A stretch of DNA of 64,000 nt, taken from positions 1,730,160 to 1,794,159 of the forward strand of contig CAJXKA010000001.1 of NCBI GenBank assembly GCA_913055655.1. Reading direction: 5' to 3'. The position numbers were made by a program, and so were the translations under genes. Position 1 is the stretch's first letter, and each line of letters begins with the position of its first letter. This document shows positions 17,432-26,923 of the stretch, one piece after another. Under the pieces are notes generated by a model. It saw nothing but the letters and a program-made list of their open reading frames with translations, ran no database searches and was not told the origin of the DNA. The stretch is from an uncultured Oceanospirillales bacterium (lineage in GTDB: Bacteria; Pseudomonadota; Gammaproteobacteria; Xanthomonadales; SZUA-36).

Positions 17432-17577
17432 GCGCCCGATTATTGCACAAGCATAGAAAGCCATACCCGGCTGTCCGCCGACCGAAGCGGGCCGCCTGGC
17501 GAGCGCCAGTCCACCCACCGGGTTGGGGCAAACTTTGCCGGTACTACATTCTCCCCACTGGCCATACACTAGGCACG

Positions 17578-17796
17578 ATGAACATCATCGAAATCCACCG
17601 CGAACCCGTTGAACTCTACAAGGTCCTGAAGTTCGAAGGCCTGGCCGCCAGCGGCGGCGAGGCCAAGCAACGCATCGCGGCCGGTGACGTGCAGGTCAAC
17701 GGCATCGTGGAAACCCGCAAGCGCCGTAAAATGGTGCACGGAGACGTCATCGAGTTACCGGGCGAGTCCTACGTGTTGCAACGGGTTTCCGAATAG
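17578..17796 (+). CDS. ybcJ: S4-domain RNA-binding protein, YbcJ-like
   Basis: 72 residues from ATG 17578 (MNIIEIHREPVELYKVLKF). The whole protein is one S4 domain, with GLAASGGEAKQRIAAGDVQV, the alpha-L motif that contacts RNA, and a basic RKRRKMVHGD loop. The size and N-terminus fit the YbcJ/YaaA family of free-standing S4 proteins, which probably bind structured RNA or ribosomal particles. The in-frame upstream region back to 17422 has no signal of coding and overlaps the GMC promoter region. The gene is divergent from the GMC oxidoreductase gene, with no partner downstream. Confidence 0.88.
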   Translation: MNIIEIHREPVELYKVLKFEGLAASGGEAKQRIAAGDVQVNGIVETRKRRKMVHGDVIELPGESYVLQRVSE

Positions 17797-17855
17797 CGAC
17801 CGGGCTTCAAGCCGGCATGACGCCGTTGGCATCGTCGCTCAGGTCCCTGGAATAC

Positions 17856-19310
17856 TCACTTCACTTTGCCGTCGAAATAGGTCTCCGGAAACACCTCGTC
17901 CGCCAACCGGAAATGCCACCACTCCTTTTCATAGGGCGCGAACCCCTGCCCCATCATCACGGACCGCAACAGCATCCGGTTTGCGCGCTGCTGGGCTGAA
18001 GCCCCGTCCCAGTCCACCCAGGACTCGACCCCGAAAAAATCCCAATCCGTGCCCATGTCGAGTGGCTTGCCGGTAACCAGGTCCACCAGCGTCAGGTCCA
18101 CCGTACTGCCGCGGCTGTGGCCCGATTTCGCGGCGATGTAGCCCTCCTCGAACAGCTGGTCTTTCGCCACATCCGGGTAGTACCTCGCCTTCATGCGCTG
18201 GTCGTCCGGATCTTTGGCCCAGCGGACGAAATGGTCGACGGCGCGTTGCGGGCGGTAGGCGTCATAGACGAGCAGGCCCAGCCCCATGGGCGCGAGCCCG
18301 GCCTGGACACGGGCCAGTGCTTGCGCCGCCGCGCGGGTCATGACCAGGCGATCGGCTTCGTAGCCGTCGATGGGTTGGCCGACAAAATTGTCGGCGCCGA
18401 GATAGCGAAGCTCGAGCCGAAGGCCCGGGATGGTGTCGGCGTAGGTGAACGCGGGGGGCAGCCCGGCCGGGGTCTCGCCCGGCGGCTGCCAGGCACCCGA
18501 GTCCGATTGGGTATCGGCCGGAATGAATGCAGCAACCCGCAACGGCGCGCCGCTGCCGCCGGCGATTTTCATCGGCAGCGCGGCCAGCCAGGCGCCACGG
18601 GGCGGCAGCCCGGACAGGTCGGCGATGTTCTCGAAGCCGGGGATATTGGCCTCGTACAGGATCCGGTGCGCCATGAAATCCCGCGACTGCCCACGGTCGA
18701 CGCTGGCGGTATCGATACCCACGGCAGCCACCTTGCGCTCGGCCAGCCATTCCGCCGCGTCGGCGCCAATGCCGGGGAAGTGCAGCAGTGGCACCGCGTC
18801 CGGGCCCTTCTGGTCCGTGCCCAGGTACGTCCTGGCGTCGGGCCAGCGACTCGCCCAGCCGGTGTGCACCAGCACGATGTCACCCTGCCCCACCTGGCCG
18901 TGGTGCTGTTCCCAGGCCTGCAGGTCATCAACGCTCAGCAGGTAGTCGGCATCGGCCTCAGCCCGGGCCGTGATATCCACCACCAGGACCATGCCGATGA
19001 GCGACGCCAGCGGCACCTGGTCGGCGGTCTCGCGGCCCTCGTAGAAGTGAATCGGCGCATCCAGGTGGGTACCGCCATGCTCGGCGGTCTCGATGTTGTA
19101 GGCGGTGTAGTACCAGCCGCCGGGGGTTTCGCCCTCGTACACGGTGTGCTTGTGGAAGCCGTCAGCGGTGGGCCAGTAGAGCGTGTCCTCGCTGTAGGCG
19201 TGGGACAGGTCGACCCAGTGGCCGTTGGTGAAGTCGATGGTCTGGGCGTGGGTCGTGCTGATTGCCACTAGTGAGATACCCAGGAGGGCTACGCGAATGA
19301 GGTCTTTCAT
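17856..19310 (-). CDS. Fusion of kynurenine-formamidase-like cyclase and VanX-like D-Ala-D-Ala dipeptidase
   Basis: 484 residues from ATG 19310, with a Sec signal (MKDLIRVALLGISLVA, cleavage near THAQ). Residues 25-262 form a cyclase-family (PF04199) domain with metal motif HGGTHLDAPIHF at 78-89. Residues 285-484 form an M15D peptidase domain: YDAYRP (R353), SGHSRGSTVDL with H398 and D405, and EWWHF with E463 and H466. These equal the zinc ligands and catalytic base of VanX/DdpX. Stand-alone VanX proteins are about 200 residues, so this is a full domain. The product would be periplasmic and could cleave D-Ala-D-Ala dipeptides released from peptidoglycan. Why a cyclase is attached is not known to me. 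The small gene at 19349 precedes it by 38 bp. Confidence 0.93.
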   Translation of the reverse strand: MKDLIRVALLGISLVAISTTHAQTIDFTNGHWVDLSHAYSEDTLYWPTADGFHKHTVYEGETPGGWYYTAYNIETAEHGGTHLDAPIHFYEGRETADQVPLASLIGMVLVVDITARAEADADYLLSVDDLQAWEQHHGQVGQGDIVLVHTGWASRWPDARTYLGTDQKGPDAVPLLHFPGIGADAAEWLAERKVAAVGIDTASVDRGQSRDFMAHRILYEANIPGFENIADLSGLPPRGAWLAALPMKIAGGSGAPLRVAAFIPADTQSDSGAWQPPGETPAGLPPAFTYADTIPGLRLELRYLGADNFVGQPIDGYEADRLVMTRAAAQALARVQAGLAPMGLGLLVYDAYRPQRAVDHFVRWAKDPDDQRMKARYYPDVAKDQLFEEGYIAAKSGHSRGSTVDLTLVDLVTGKPLDMGTDWDFFGVESWVDWDGASAQQRANRMLLRSVMMGQGFAPYEKEWWHFRLADEVFPETYFDGKVK

Positions 19311-19348
19311 CGTGGGTTGAGTCCTGTCCCTGTAACCAGGCAGCCAGT

Positions 19349-19624
19349 TTACGCTCGCCTGATCCTGACCACCTTCATAACCTCCAATGAAATCCCCGCC
19401 ACGTCCCTGGTCGTGGGGTAATACGTCAGGTTCACCCGCCCGCCCTGCAGGTTCCGGTATCGTGACTGGCGCTTGTACTGGAACGGCACCTCGTAGCCTT
19501 CCAGCATCAGTGTATTGATGAACCAGCCGCCGGACTGGCGTTGCACGTGGGAGACGACTTTCAGGGATTCGGAGTGCGTCAGTTCGCGGTGTTTTTTCAG
19601 GAGTCGGGCGGGGTCGGATTTCAT
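19349..19624 (-). CDS. Conserved small protein of unknown function
   Basis: 91 residues. The centre reads SGGWFINTLMLEGYEVPFQY followed by a basic RYRNLQGGRVNLTYYP segment, a pattern I recognise from uncharacterised gammaproteobacterial proteins of this size. No signal peptide or membrane segment is present. It is probably cytoplasmic and co-transcribed with the cyclase-VanX gene downstream (38-bp gap). The function is unknown. Conserved aromatics (W, Y, F) and the even alpha/beta alternation support a real gene rather than a shadow ORF. Confidence 0.75.
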   Translation of the reverse strand: MKSDPARLLKKHRELTHSESLKVVSHVQRQSGGWFINTLMLEGYEVPFQYKRQSRYRNLQGGRVNLTYYPTTRDVAGISLEVMKVVRIRRA

Positions 19625-19705
19625 GGATCGCGGTTAGTGGGGGCTTGCGGGCGACGACGGTCATTATAGGGGTCACCCCTGTGAACGCGGATCAAGGGAG
19701 CCGCT

Positions 19706-20659
19706 TCAGAGCTGGGTATGCGACTGGGCGCGCAGGCGGCTGACCTCGGCCCTGGGCGGGGCGCCGAACTGGCGGCGGTATTCGCGGCTAAACTGGGACG
19801 GGCTTTCGTAGCCCACCTGGAAGCTGGCGGACGCCGCCTCCAGGCCCTCGGTCAACATCAGCCGCCGCGCCTCGTTCAGGCGAAGCATCTTCTGGTACTG
19901 CAACGGTGACATGCGGGTGATTTTCTTGAAGGTGTGGAACAGGCTCGACTCGCTCATGTTGACCTGTTCGGCCAGGTCACTCACGCGCATTGACTCATTG
20001 AACCGGTCCTGCAGGATGCTGATCACCTGCGCGATGCGCTGGCTCGCGTTATCCAGCGTTGCGAACTTGCGGATATGCGGCCCCAGCTCACCCATCAGTG
20101 CGCGGTAAAGCAACTCGCGTCGTGCCAGGGGCGCCAGGATGGGGATATCGGCCGGTTTTTCCAGCAGGCCCAGCAGGCGCTCCAGCGCCAGCTGCATCTC
20201 GTTGTCCATGATGGCGTGGGACAGGCCGCATTCGCCGTTGCAGACCCCGTTTCCAGCGGGTTTCGCCGATGGCGACTCGCTGGTTTCCATGAGCAACTGC
20301 GCCAGCTCTTCCTGCTGCACGGTCAGTTTGAGACCGATGTAGGGGTTTTCCGGGCTGGCATCGATATGGTTCACCAGCACCGGCAGGTGCACGGTCGCGA
20401 AAAGATAGGTGAACGGTTTGAAGCGGATGTTGCGGTCGCCGAGCTGGACGTCTTTCGACCCCTGGATGCCGAAGAATAATGACGGCTCGTACGTACCAGC
20501 CTGGCAGGTGGTGTTTGAATCGGATCGGAACAGGCACAAGCCGGGAATATCAGTTTCGATTTTCCCTGGGCCAGAAAACTGGCGGCTGACCAGCCGAACC
20601 AGGCGTTCATTGATCACGCCATCGGCACTTTCTTTCAGCGGTGAAACTTCGGCCTGCAT
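19706..20659 (-). CDS. AraC-family regulator, probable control of the RND operon
   Basis: 317 residues from ATG 20659, preceded by AGGAAG. The N-terminal ~180 residues match the AraC_N (PF06719) effector domain. Two HTH motifs follow: MRVSDLAEQVNMSESSLFHTF with KKITRMSPLQYQKMLRLNEA, then ASASFQVGYESPSQFSREYR, which is the highly conserved second AraC helix-turn-helix. It is divergent from the RND adaptor gene, with 392 bp between starts and phased AGGCA repeats in the gap. That arrangement suggests it activates or represses the efflux operon, probably in response to a substrate of the pump. Confidence 0.93.
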   Translation of the reverse strand: MQAEVSPLKESADGVINERLVRLVSRQFSGPGKIETDIPGLCLFRSDSNTTCQAGTYEPSLFFGIQGSKDVQLGDRNIRFKPFTYLFATVHLPVLVNHIDASPENPYIGLKLTVQQEELAQLLMETSESPSAKPAGNGVCNGECGLSHAIMDNEMQLALERLLGLLEKPADIPILAPLARRELLYRALMGELGPHIRKFATLDNASQRIAQVISILQDRFNESMRVSDLAEQVNMSESSLFHTFKKITRMSPLQYQKMLRLNEARRLMLTEGLEAASASFQVGYESPSQFSREYRRQFGAPPRAEVSRLRAQSHTQL

Positions 20660-20750
20660 GGGCGGCTTCCTGTTCTCTTCGATCCTGTGATTAGCAGTAT
20701 ATGTCCGGCATCAATCGACCAACAGCGCAGGCCGGCAGCTTTGCAGGACT

Positions 20751-20938
20751 AGGCAAGCAATAGGCAGGATCAGGCAATAGAGAGCAAATCATCCGGCCAG
20801 GAACAAGCCGCCCACTTGGCGGTAACCATGCTGAATTTCATTGTGAAACAGGCCTGTCACAATTGTCCAGCGATCGGGTCCAGACATCGCTGAAGCAGCG
20901 TTTCCCATAGGTATTGCAGCATCAGGCAATCATTCGGC
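20751..20938. promoter_or_regulatory. Phased AGGCA repeats between AraC gene and RND operon
   Basis: AGGCA occurs at 20751, 20762 and 20772, that is, 11 and 10 bp apart on one helix face. The 10-mer ATCAGGCAAT occurs at 20769-20778 and again at 20921-20930, with a CGGCA close behind the second copy. This is the expected layout of AraC-type direct-repeat half-sites, with a distal cluster that could loop to a promoter-proximal site. The remaining part of the 392-bp gap shows no ORF. Confidence 0.55.
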
Positions 20939-21051
20939 AGTATCTCGCTACCCGTTTTCCCACCCCGCCATTAATCTGGTGCCCATTCCGAACCCGCCCT
21001 GGCCGGCCGGTTCAGTCAACCTGACGAATACTTTTAGTGGGGGCCAATACC

Positions 21052-22242
21052 ATGCAATTCCTGACAAACCGGCTGACGCCGGTAACGCATCAATACGGCA
21101 AGTTCATCCTGGCCGCCCTGGCGGCCGGCATCATCGCGGGCTGCGACGTTCAGAGCGATACCGGCCAGGCCATGCCGCCTCCGCCGGAAGTGGACGTGGC
21201 GCACGTCCTGGTCGAACCCGTGACCATCACCGAGCGCTTCACCGGCCGGCTGGAAGCGCCGGAGACCGTCGAAGTGCGTCCACGGGTCAGCGGCTACATC
21301 GAAGCCGTGAGCTTCACCGAGGGCGAGCTGGTCGAGGCCGGCGACGTGCTCTTCCGCATTGACGCGCGCCCCTACGAGGCGCGGGCCCGGGCCGCGCGCG
21401 CGGAACTCGACGGCGCCCGCAACCAGCTGGGCCTGGCCGGCCAGGAGGCCGAGCGGGCGCGTGAACTGCTGCAGGACCGGGCCATCTCGCGCGAGGAGCA
21501 TGACCAGCGGCTGGCCGCACTGGCCGATGCAAAGGCGCGTGTGGGCCTGGCCGAGGCGACGCTTGAAACCACAAAGCTCGATCTCGAATACACGCAGGTG
21601 ACCGCGCCCGTCAGCGGCCGCGCGGGGCGCGCTTTAGTGACACGTGGCAACCTCGCCAATGCCAACCAGTCGCTACTGACCACCATCGTGTCGGTCAACC
21701 CGCTGCACGTTTATTTCCAGAGCAATGAATCCGATGCCCATGGCAGCCGCCAGCTGGTCGACCCGCGCACCGATACGCCGGTCAGCGTCACCCTGGGCCA
21801 ACAGGGCGAGACGACCCGCCAGGCACGGCTCGACTACATCGACAACCGCCTGGACCCGGCCACCGGCACACTGACATTCCGGGCCGAACTGCCAAACCCG
21901 GATGGGCTGTTCACCCCGGGCCAGTTCGCCCGCGTCGAAATGCCGGTGACCCGGCTTGATAAGGCGTTCCTGGTGGACCGCAAGGCCGTGCTCACCGACC
22001 AGGACCGCCGCTACGTGTACGTGGTCGGCGAAGACAATACCGCGGCGCGGCGCGATGTCATCACGGGGTCCGAGGCCGGTGGACTGCTGGTCATCAGTGA
22101 AGGCCTGGCACCGGGTGACCGCGTGATCGTCAACGGCACCCAGCGCATTTTCTTCCCCGGCATGCCCGTGAACCCGCAGTTGGTGGCCATGCGCCCGGCC
22201 GGGGGCGGTGACAACGCCGGCGTGGCCATGAACCAGCGCTGA
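21052..22242 (+). CDS. RND efflux periplasmic adaptor lipoprotein (AcrA/MexA-like)
   Basis: 396 residues from ATG 21052; an upstream in-frame GTG at 21037 is less likely. Lipobox IIAGC follows the signal. Then come VEVRPRVSGYIEAVSFTEG (lipoyl half), a coiled-coil hairpin rich in Ala/Glu/Arg (about residues 100-170), the second lipoyl half TQVTAPVSGRAGRALV, and beta-barrel and membrane-proximal domains with PDGLFTPGQFARVEMPV. It bridges the inner-membrane pump and the outer-membrane channel. It is the first gene of a three-gene operon, with 25 bp before the permease. Confidence 0.95.
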   Translation: MQFLTNRLTPVTHQYGKFILAALAAGIIAGCDVQSDTGQAMPPPPEVDVAHVLVEPVTITERFTGRLEAPETVEVRPRVSGYIEAVSFTEGELVEAGDVLFRIDARPYEARARAARAELDGARNQLGLAGQEAERARELLQDRAISREEHDQRLAALADAKARVGLAEATLETTKLDLEYTQVTAPVSGRAGRALVTRGNLANANQSLLTTIVSVNPLHVYFQSNESDAHGSRQLVDPRTDTPVSVTLGQQGETTRQARLDYIDNRLDPATGTLTFRAELPNPDGLFTPGQFARVEMPVTRLDKAFLVDRKAVLTDQDRRYVYVVGEDNTAARRDVITGSEAGGLLVISEGLAPGDRVIVNGTQRIFFPGMPVNPQLVAMRPAGGGDNAGVAMNQR

Positions 22243-22267
22243 TGCGCCTGAACCAGGGGGCCTGAAC

Positions 22268-25200
22268 ATGAACTTCTCTCGCTTTTTCCTCGAACGGCCG
22301 ATTTTTGCGGCGGTGCTGTCGATCGTCATCTTTGCCATCGGCCTGATCGCCATCCCCAACCTGCCGGTCAGCGAGTACCCGAACGTGGTGCCGCCCTCGG
22401 TGATGGTGCAGACCGTGTACCCCGGCGCCAACCCCAAGGAGATCGCCGACACCGTGGCGACCCCGCTGGAAGAGTCCATCAGCGGCGTCGAGGACCTGAT
22501 GTACTACAAGTCCGTAGCGGGCTCGGACGGCGTACTGCAGATGACCGTGACATTCCGGCCCGGCACCGACCCCGATGACGCAACTGTGCGGGTGCAGAAC
22601 CGGGTCAGCCAGACACTGGCGAGGCTGCCGGAAGCCGTCCGGCGCCAGGGCGTGACCACGCAAAAGCAATCGCCGACGTTCCTGATGGTGGTGCACCTGG
22701 TGTCCCCCGACAATCGCTACGACACGTTGTACCTGCGCAACTTCGCCCGCCTGCACGTGCGCGACCGGCTGGCACGCATCCCCGGCGTCGGTGATGCCCA
22801 GCTGTTCGGTGGCGGCGACTACGCGATGCGCGCCTGGCTCGATCCTGAAAAGGTCGCAGCACGCGGCCTGACGGCCAACGACGTGATCGGCGCGATGCGC
22901 GAGCAGAACGTGCAGGTCTCGGCGGGCCAGCTGGGCGCCGAGCCGATGCCGGGCAGCGAATTCCTGACCCTGATCAACGCCCGTGGCCGCCTGGAGACGG
23001 TGGAAGAGTTCAGCGACATCGTGCTCAAGACCGGGGCGCGCGGTGAAATCGTCCGCCTGGGCGACGTCGCCCGCCTGGAACTGGGCGCGGGTAGTTACAG
23101 CCTGCGTTCGAAACTGGACGGCCAGGAAGCGGTTGCCATCGGTGTTTTCGAGGCGCCCGGCGCCAATGCGCTGCAGATTCGCGAACAGGTCATCACGACG
23201 ATGGACGAGCTGTCCGCCACCTTCCCCGACGGCCTGGAGTATCGCAGCGTCTACGACACCACGGTATTTGTCAGCGAATCCATCCGCGCGGTGATCTCGA
23301 CCCTGCTCGAGGCCGTGCTGCTGGTGGTGCTGGTGGTGACGCTGTTCCTGCAGACCTGGCGGGCATCGATCATCCCGTTGCTGGCGGTGCCGGTGTCTAT
23401 CGTCGGCACCTTTGCGGCGCTACACCTGCTTGGCTACTCGATCAACAGCCTGGTGCTGTTCGGCCTGGTGCTGGCCATCGGCATCGTCGTCGATGACGCG
23501 ATCGTCGTGGTCGAGAACGTGGAACGCAATATAGAGGAAGGCCTGACACCCCTGGCCGCCGCCCACCAGGCCATGCGCGAGGTATCCGGCCCCATCGTGG
23601 CCATCGGCCTGGTGCTGTGCGCGGTATTCGTGCCGATGGCGTTCCTGGATGGTGTGACCGGCCAGTTCTACCGCCAGTTCGCCGTGACCATCGCCATCTC
23701 GACGGTCATTTCCACGATCAACTCGCTGACCCTGTCGCCGGCGCTGGCCGCCCGGCTGCTGAAGCCCGCCGATGCACCGAAAGACCGGCTGACGCGTTTG
23801 ATCGACGCGATGTTCGGCTGGATTTTCCGGCCGTTCAACCGGCTGTTCAACTCGTCATCAGCGAAATACCAGGGCGTGGTGTCGATGTCATTGCGGCGCC
23901 GCGGCACGGTGTTTGTGCTCTACATCGGCCTGCTGGCCGCCACGGCGGGCATGTTCCAGGCCGTGCCGGGCGGCTTCATCCCGATCCAGGACAAGATGTA
24001 CCTGATGGCCGGCGTAAAACTGCCCGAGGGCGCGTCGCTGAACCGCACCGACGACATGCTGCAGGACGTGATCGACATCGCCATGGACATTCCGGGTGTC
24101 GAGCACGCGGTGGCCTTCCCGGGGCTGAATGGCCTGCAATTCACCAATACCTCGAATACCGGTGTCGTGTTCTTCCCGCTGGCGCATTCGTCCGAGCGCG
24201 ATCTCAGCGCCGAGCAGATCAATGCGCAGATCAACCAGGGTATCGCCGGGCTCAAGGGCGGCCAGGCCTTTGCATTCATGCCGCCGCCGATCCAGGGACT
24301 GGGCAACGGCTCGGGGTTCCAGCTGTTTATCGAGGACCGCGCCGACCTGGGTTACGGCGAGTTGCAGAATGCGGTGAATGCCTTCCAGGGCACCATCGTG
24401 CAGACGCCGGGGTTCGGTTTTCCGATCAGCAGCTACCAGGCCAATGTGCCGCAGCTCGATGCCGTGGTCGATCGCGCCAAGGCCAAGGCGCAGGGCGTTA
24501 ACCTGGACGAGTTGTTCGGTACGCTGCAGACCTACCTGGGCTCGACTTACGTGAACGACTTCAATCGCTTCGGACGCACCTGGCAGGTCATGGCCCAGGC
24601 GGACGGGCCTTTCCGCGACAGCGTCGAGGACATCGCCCGGCTGCGGACCCGCAATGCGGACGGCGACATGGTGCCCATCGGCTCCATGGTCGACATCCGT
24701 GAGAGCTACGGGCCGGACCCGGTACTGCGTTACAACGGTTTCCCCGCCGCCGACCTTGCCGGCGAGGCCGACCCGCGCGTGCTGTCCTCGGGCCAGTCCA
24801 TGGAAGCGCTGCAGGACATCGCCACCAGCGTGCTGCCGGCGGGCATGACGTTTGAATGGACCGACCTCAGTTTCCAGCAGGCCACCCAGGGCAACGCTGC
24901 ACTGCTGGTGTTCCCGCTGGCCATCCTGCTGGTCTTCCTGGTACTGGCCGCGCTGTACGAGAGCTGGGTACTGCCGCTGGCGGTGATCCTGATCGTGCCG
25001 ATGTGCATGCTCTCCGCGCTGGCCGGCGTGTGGCTGACCGGCGGGGACAACAATATCTTCGTGCAGGTGGGCCTGGTGGTGCTGATCGCGCTGGCGTGCA
25101 AGAACGCCATCCTGATCGTCGAGTTTGCCCGCGACCTGGAACTGCAGGGCAAGGGCATCGTCGAGGCGGCGCTGGAAGCCTGCCGCCTGCGCCTGCGACC

Positions 25201-25471
25201 GATTGTCATGACCTCGATTACGTTCACCGCGGCCGTGGTGCCGCTGATGCTGGCCACCGGCGCCGGCGCCGAGGTCCGCCAGGTGCTGGGCGTGGCCGTG
25301 TTCGCCGGCATGCTGGGTGTCACGGCCTTCGGCCTGTTCCTGACGCCGGTGTTCTACGTGGCGCTGCGGAAGCTGTCGGGCAGCCGGCCGCTGGTACGCC
25401 ATGAAACCCCGGCCGACGCCGCCCCCCGCACCGGGGACCTGTCGCTGCAAACGGGAGAACATCATGTATAA
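22268..25471 (+). CDS. RND multidrug efflux permease (HAE1 family)
   Basis: 1067 residues, normal for AcrB/MexB. It begins MNFSRFFLERPIFAAVLSIVI and has the conserved first periplasmic segment YPGANPKEIADTVATPLEE. TM4 carries GLVLAIGIVVDDAIVVVENV, with the two Asp residues of the proton relay, and TM10 has LVVLIALACKNAILIVEFA with the relay Lys. Twelve TM segments and two large porter loops are present. It works as a proton-driven trimer exporting drugs or other amphiphiles. It overlaps the downstream OMF start by 8 bp, so translation is coupled. Confidence 0.97.
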   Translation: MNFSRFFLERPIFAAVLSIVIFAIGLIAIPNLPVSEYPNVVPPSVMVQTVYPGANPKEIADTVATPLEESISGVEDLMYYKSVAGSDGVLQMTVTFRPGTDPDDATVRVQNRVSQTLARLPEAVRRQGVTTQKQSPTFLMVVHLVSPDNRYDTLYLRNFARLHVRDRLARIPGVGDAQLFGGGDYAMRAWLDPEKVAARGLTANDVIGAMREQNVQVSAGQLGAEPMPGSEFLTLINARGRLETVEEFSDIVLKTGARGEIVRLGDVARLELGAGSYSLRSKLDGQEAVAIGVFEAPGANALQIREQVITTMDELSATFPDGLEYRSVYDTTVFVSESIRAVISTLLEAVLLVVLVVTLFLQTWRASIIPLLAVPVSIVGTFAALHLLGYSINSLVLFGLVLAIGIVVDDAIVVVENVERNIEEGLTPLAAAHQAMREVSGPIVAIGLVLCAVFVPMAFLDGVTGQFYRQFAVTIAISTVISTINSLTLSPALAARLLKPADAPKDRLTRLIDAMFGWIFRPFNRLFNSSSAKYQGVVSMSLRRRGTVFVLYIGLLAATAGMFQAVPGGFIPIQDKMYLMAGVKLPEGASLNRTDDMLQDVIDIAMDIPGVEHAVAFPGLNGLQFTNTSNTGVVFFPLAHSSERDLSAEQINAQINQGIAGLKGGQAFAFMPPPIQGLGNGSGFQLFIEDRADLGYGELQNAVNAFQGTIVQTPGFGFPISSYQANVPQLDAVVDRAKAKAQGVNLDELFGTLQTYLGSTYVNDFNRFGRTWQVMAQADGPFRDSVEDIARLRTRNADGDMVPIGSMVDIRESYGPDPVLRYNGFPAADLAGEADPRVLSSGQSMEALQDIATSVLPAGMTFEWTDLSFQQATQGNAALLVFPLAILLVFLVLAALYESWVLPLAVILIVPMCMLSALAGVWLTGGDNNIFVQVGLVVLIALACKNAILIVEFARDLELQGKGIVEAALEACRLRLRPIVMTSITFTAAVVPLMLATGAGAEVRQVLGVAVFAGMLGVTAFGLFLTPVFYVALRKLSGSRPLVRHETPADAAPRTGDLSLQTGEHHV

Positions 25472-26858
25472 GCTGTTGATCATTGGCATGACCGGCCTGC
25501 TGTCGGCCTGCGCGGTGGGACCTGACTACCAGCGCCCCGACGCCGGCGTGCCGGCCGCCTTCGAAGCCGCCCGCAACGGACAACTCGACCCCGGTATCGA
25601 GCAGGTGTTCTGGGGCGGCTTCGGCGACCCCCTGCTGGCAGAGCTGGTGGAACAGGCGCTGGCCGCGAACCAGGACATCGCCGGCGCCATCGCGCGCTAC
25701 GAACGCGCCGCGGCGTTGCTGGACGGCGCCGAGCGCGGCCAGTGGCCCAACGTGGGCATGACCGCCGACGGTGTTGAAGCGCGGCTGGCCGACAGCGAGC
25801 GCCTGCCGCCCGGCATGGGGCCCCGGCGAGTGGAAAGCTACCAGGCCGGCATCGTCGCCGACTGGGAACTTGACCTGTTCGGGCGCCTGCGCCGCATCAC
25901 CGAGTCCCAGCGCGCCGAACTGGAAGCGAGCGCCGCCGACGTCGGCGCCGTCCAGGTGGCGCTGGTCGGCCAGTTGGCCTCCAGCTACTTCGAGTTGCGC
26001 GGCCTGCAGCAGCTGTACCGGGTGGTCGAGGACAACGTGCGCCTGCAACAGGCGTCCCTGGAGATCGTCAACGCCCGGCTCGCGGCCGGCCGCGGCACCG
26101 ATTTCGACCAGGTTCGCGCCCAGGCCCAGCTCGAACGCATCCGCTCGGGCCTGCCGTTGCTGCAGGGAAGCATCCGCGTGGCCATGCACCGCATAGCCAT
26201 CCTCACCGGCCAGCCGCCTGCGGCGCTGGTCGACACCCTGGCGCCGGTCCAGTCATTGCCTGAACAGCGTCCGGTGATCGCCGCCGGCACTCCGGGTGAC
26301 CTGCTGCGGCGACGCCCGGACATCGCCGCGGCCGAGCGCCGCCTGGCCGCCGCGACGGCCCGCATCGGCGTGGCCACCGCCGACCTCTACCCGCGCTTCA
26401 CGCTCAGCGGCCTGCTGGGCACCGTCGCGCCGGACGCCGGGGACCTGTTCTCTTCCGGCACCAATACCCGGAGCGTGGCGCTGGGCGTCGATTGGACCTT
26501 CCTCAACTACGGTTACGTGCAGGCACGCATCGACGCCGCCGACGCCGAGAGCCGCGAGGCCCTGGCCAACTACCGCCAGACCGTCCTCGCCGCGCTCGAG
26601 GACACCGAGTCCAGCCTGGTCCGCTACCAGCAAAACCGGCTGCGCACCGAGCGCCTGCAACTTGCCGTCGACGCGGCCACGGAAGCCGTGCGCCTGGCGC
26701 GCGTTCGCTATGAACGGGGCTTTATCGGCTACTTCGAAGTGCTGTCAGCCGACCAGGAACTGGTCACCGTGCGCGACGTGGCGGTGCAGAGCCAGACCGC
26801 CGAGGTGCTGGCGATGGTGGACGTTTACCGGGCCCTGGCGGGGGCGCCGCGGGGTTAA
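25464..26858 (+). CDS. RND outer-membrane factor lipoprotein (NodT/OprM family)
   Basis: 464 residues from ATG 25464, which overlaps the permease stop; GGGAGA precedes it. The signal ends in LSACAVGPDYQRP, the classic NodT-type lipoprotein start. Two homologous halves each contain TolC-type helices, with conserved GDLLRRRPDIAAAERRLAAA and an internal NLAPxL-like outer-membrane strand region (GVDWTFLNYGYV). It is the exit duct of the pump encoded upstream. A 16-codon piece of a close paralogue's C-terminus survives at 34807-34860. Confidence 0.96.
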   Translation: MYKLLIIGMTGLLSACAVGPDYQRPDAGVPAAFEAARNGQLDPGIEQVFWGGFGDPLLAELVEQALAANQDIAGAIARYERAAALLDGAERGQWPNVGMTADGVEARLADSERLPPGMGPRRVESYQAGIVADWELDLFGRLRRITESQRAELEASAADVGAVQVALVGQLASSYFELRGLQQLYRVVEDNVRLQQASLEIVNARLAAGRGTDFDQVRAQAQLERIRSGLPLLQGSIRVAMHRIAILTGQPPAALVDTLAPVQSLPEQRPVIAAGTPGDLLRRRPDIAAAERRLAAATARIGVATADLYPRFTLSGLLGTVAPDAGDLFSSGTNTRSVALGVDWTFLNYGYVQARIDAADAESREALANYRQTVLAALEDTESSLVRYQQNRLRTERLQLAVDAATEAVRLARVRYERGFIGYFEVLSADQELVTVRDVAVQSQTAEVLAMVDVYRALAGAPRG

Positions 26859-26923
26859 CTTGCCGGCGCGGCGTAATCGCCAGGCAACGTGCGCGTCCGT
26901 TATGTGAAACGAACGGCTCTCGG

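Noticed and set aside
19349..19624. Toxin-antitoxin partner for the cyclase-VanX gene
   Set aside because: The 91-residue protein has no toxin or antitoxin motif, and the neighbour is a large exported enzyme.
23888..25489. 533-codon minus-strand frame inside the RND permease
   Set aside because: GC-rich antisense shadow of a well-conserved permease; Gln/His/Arg-rich and without motifs.
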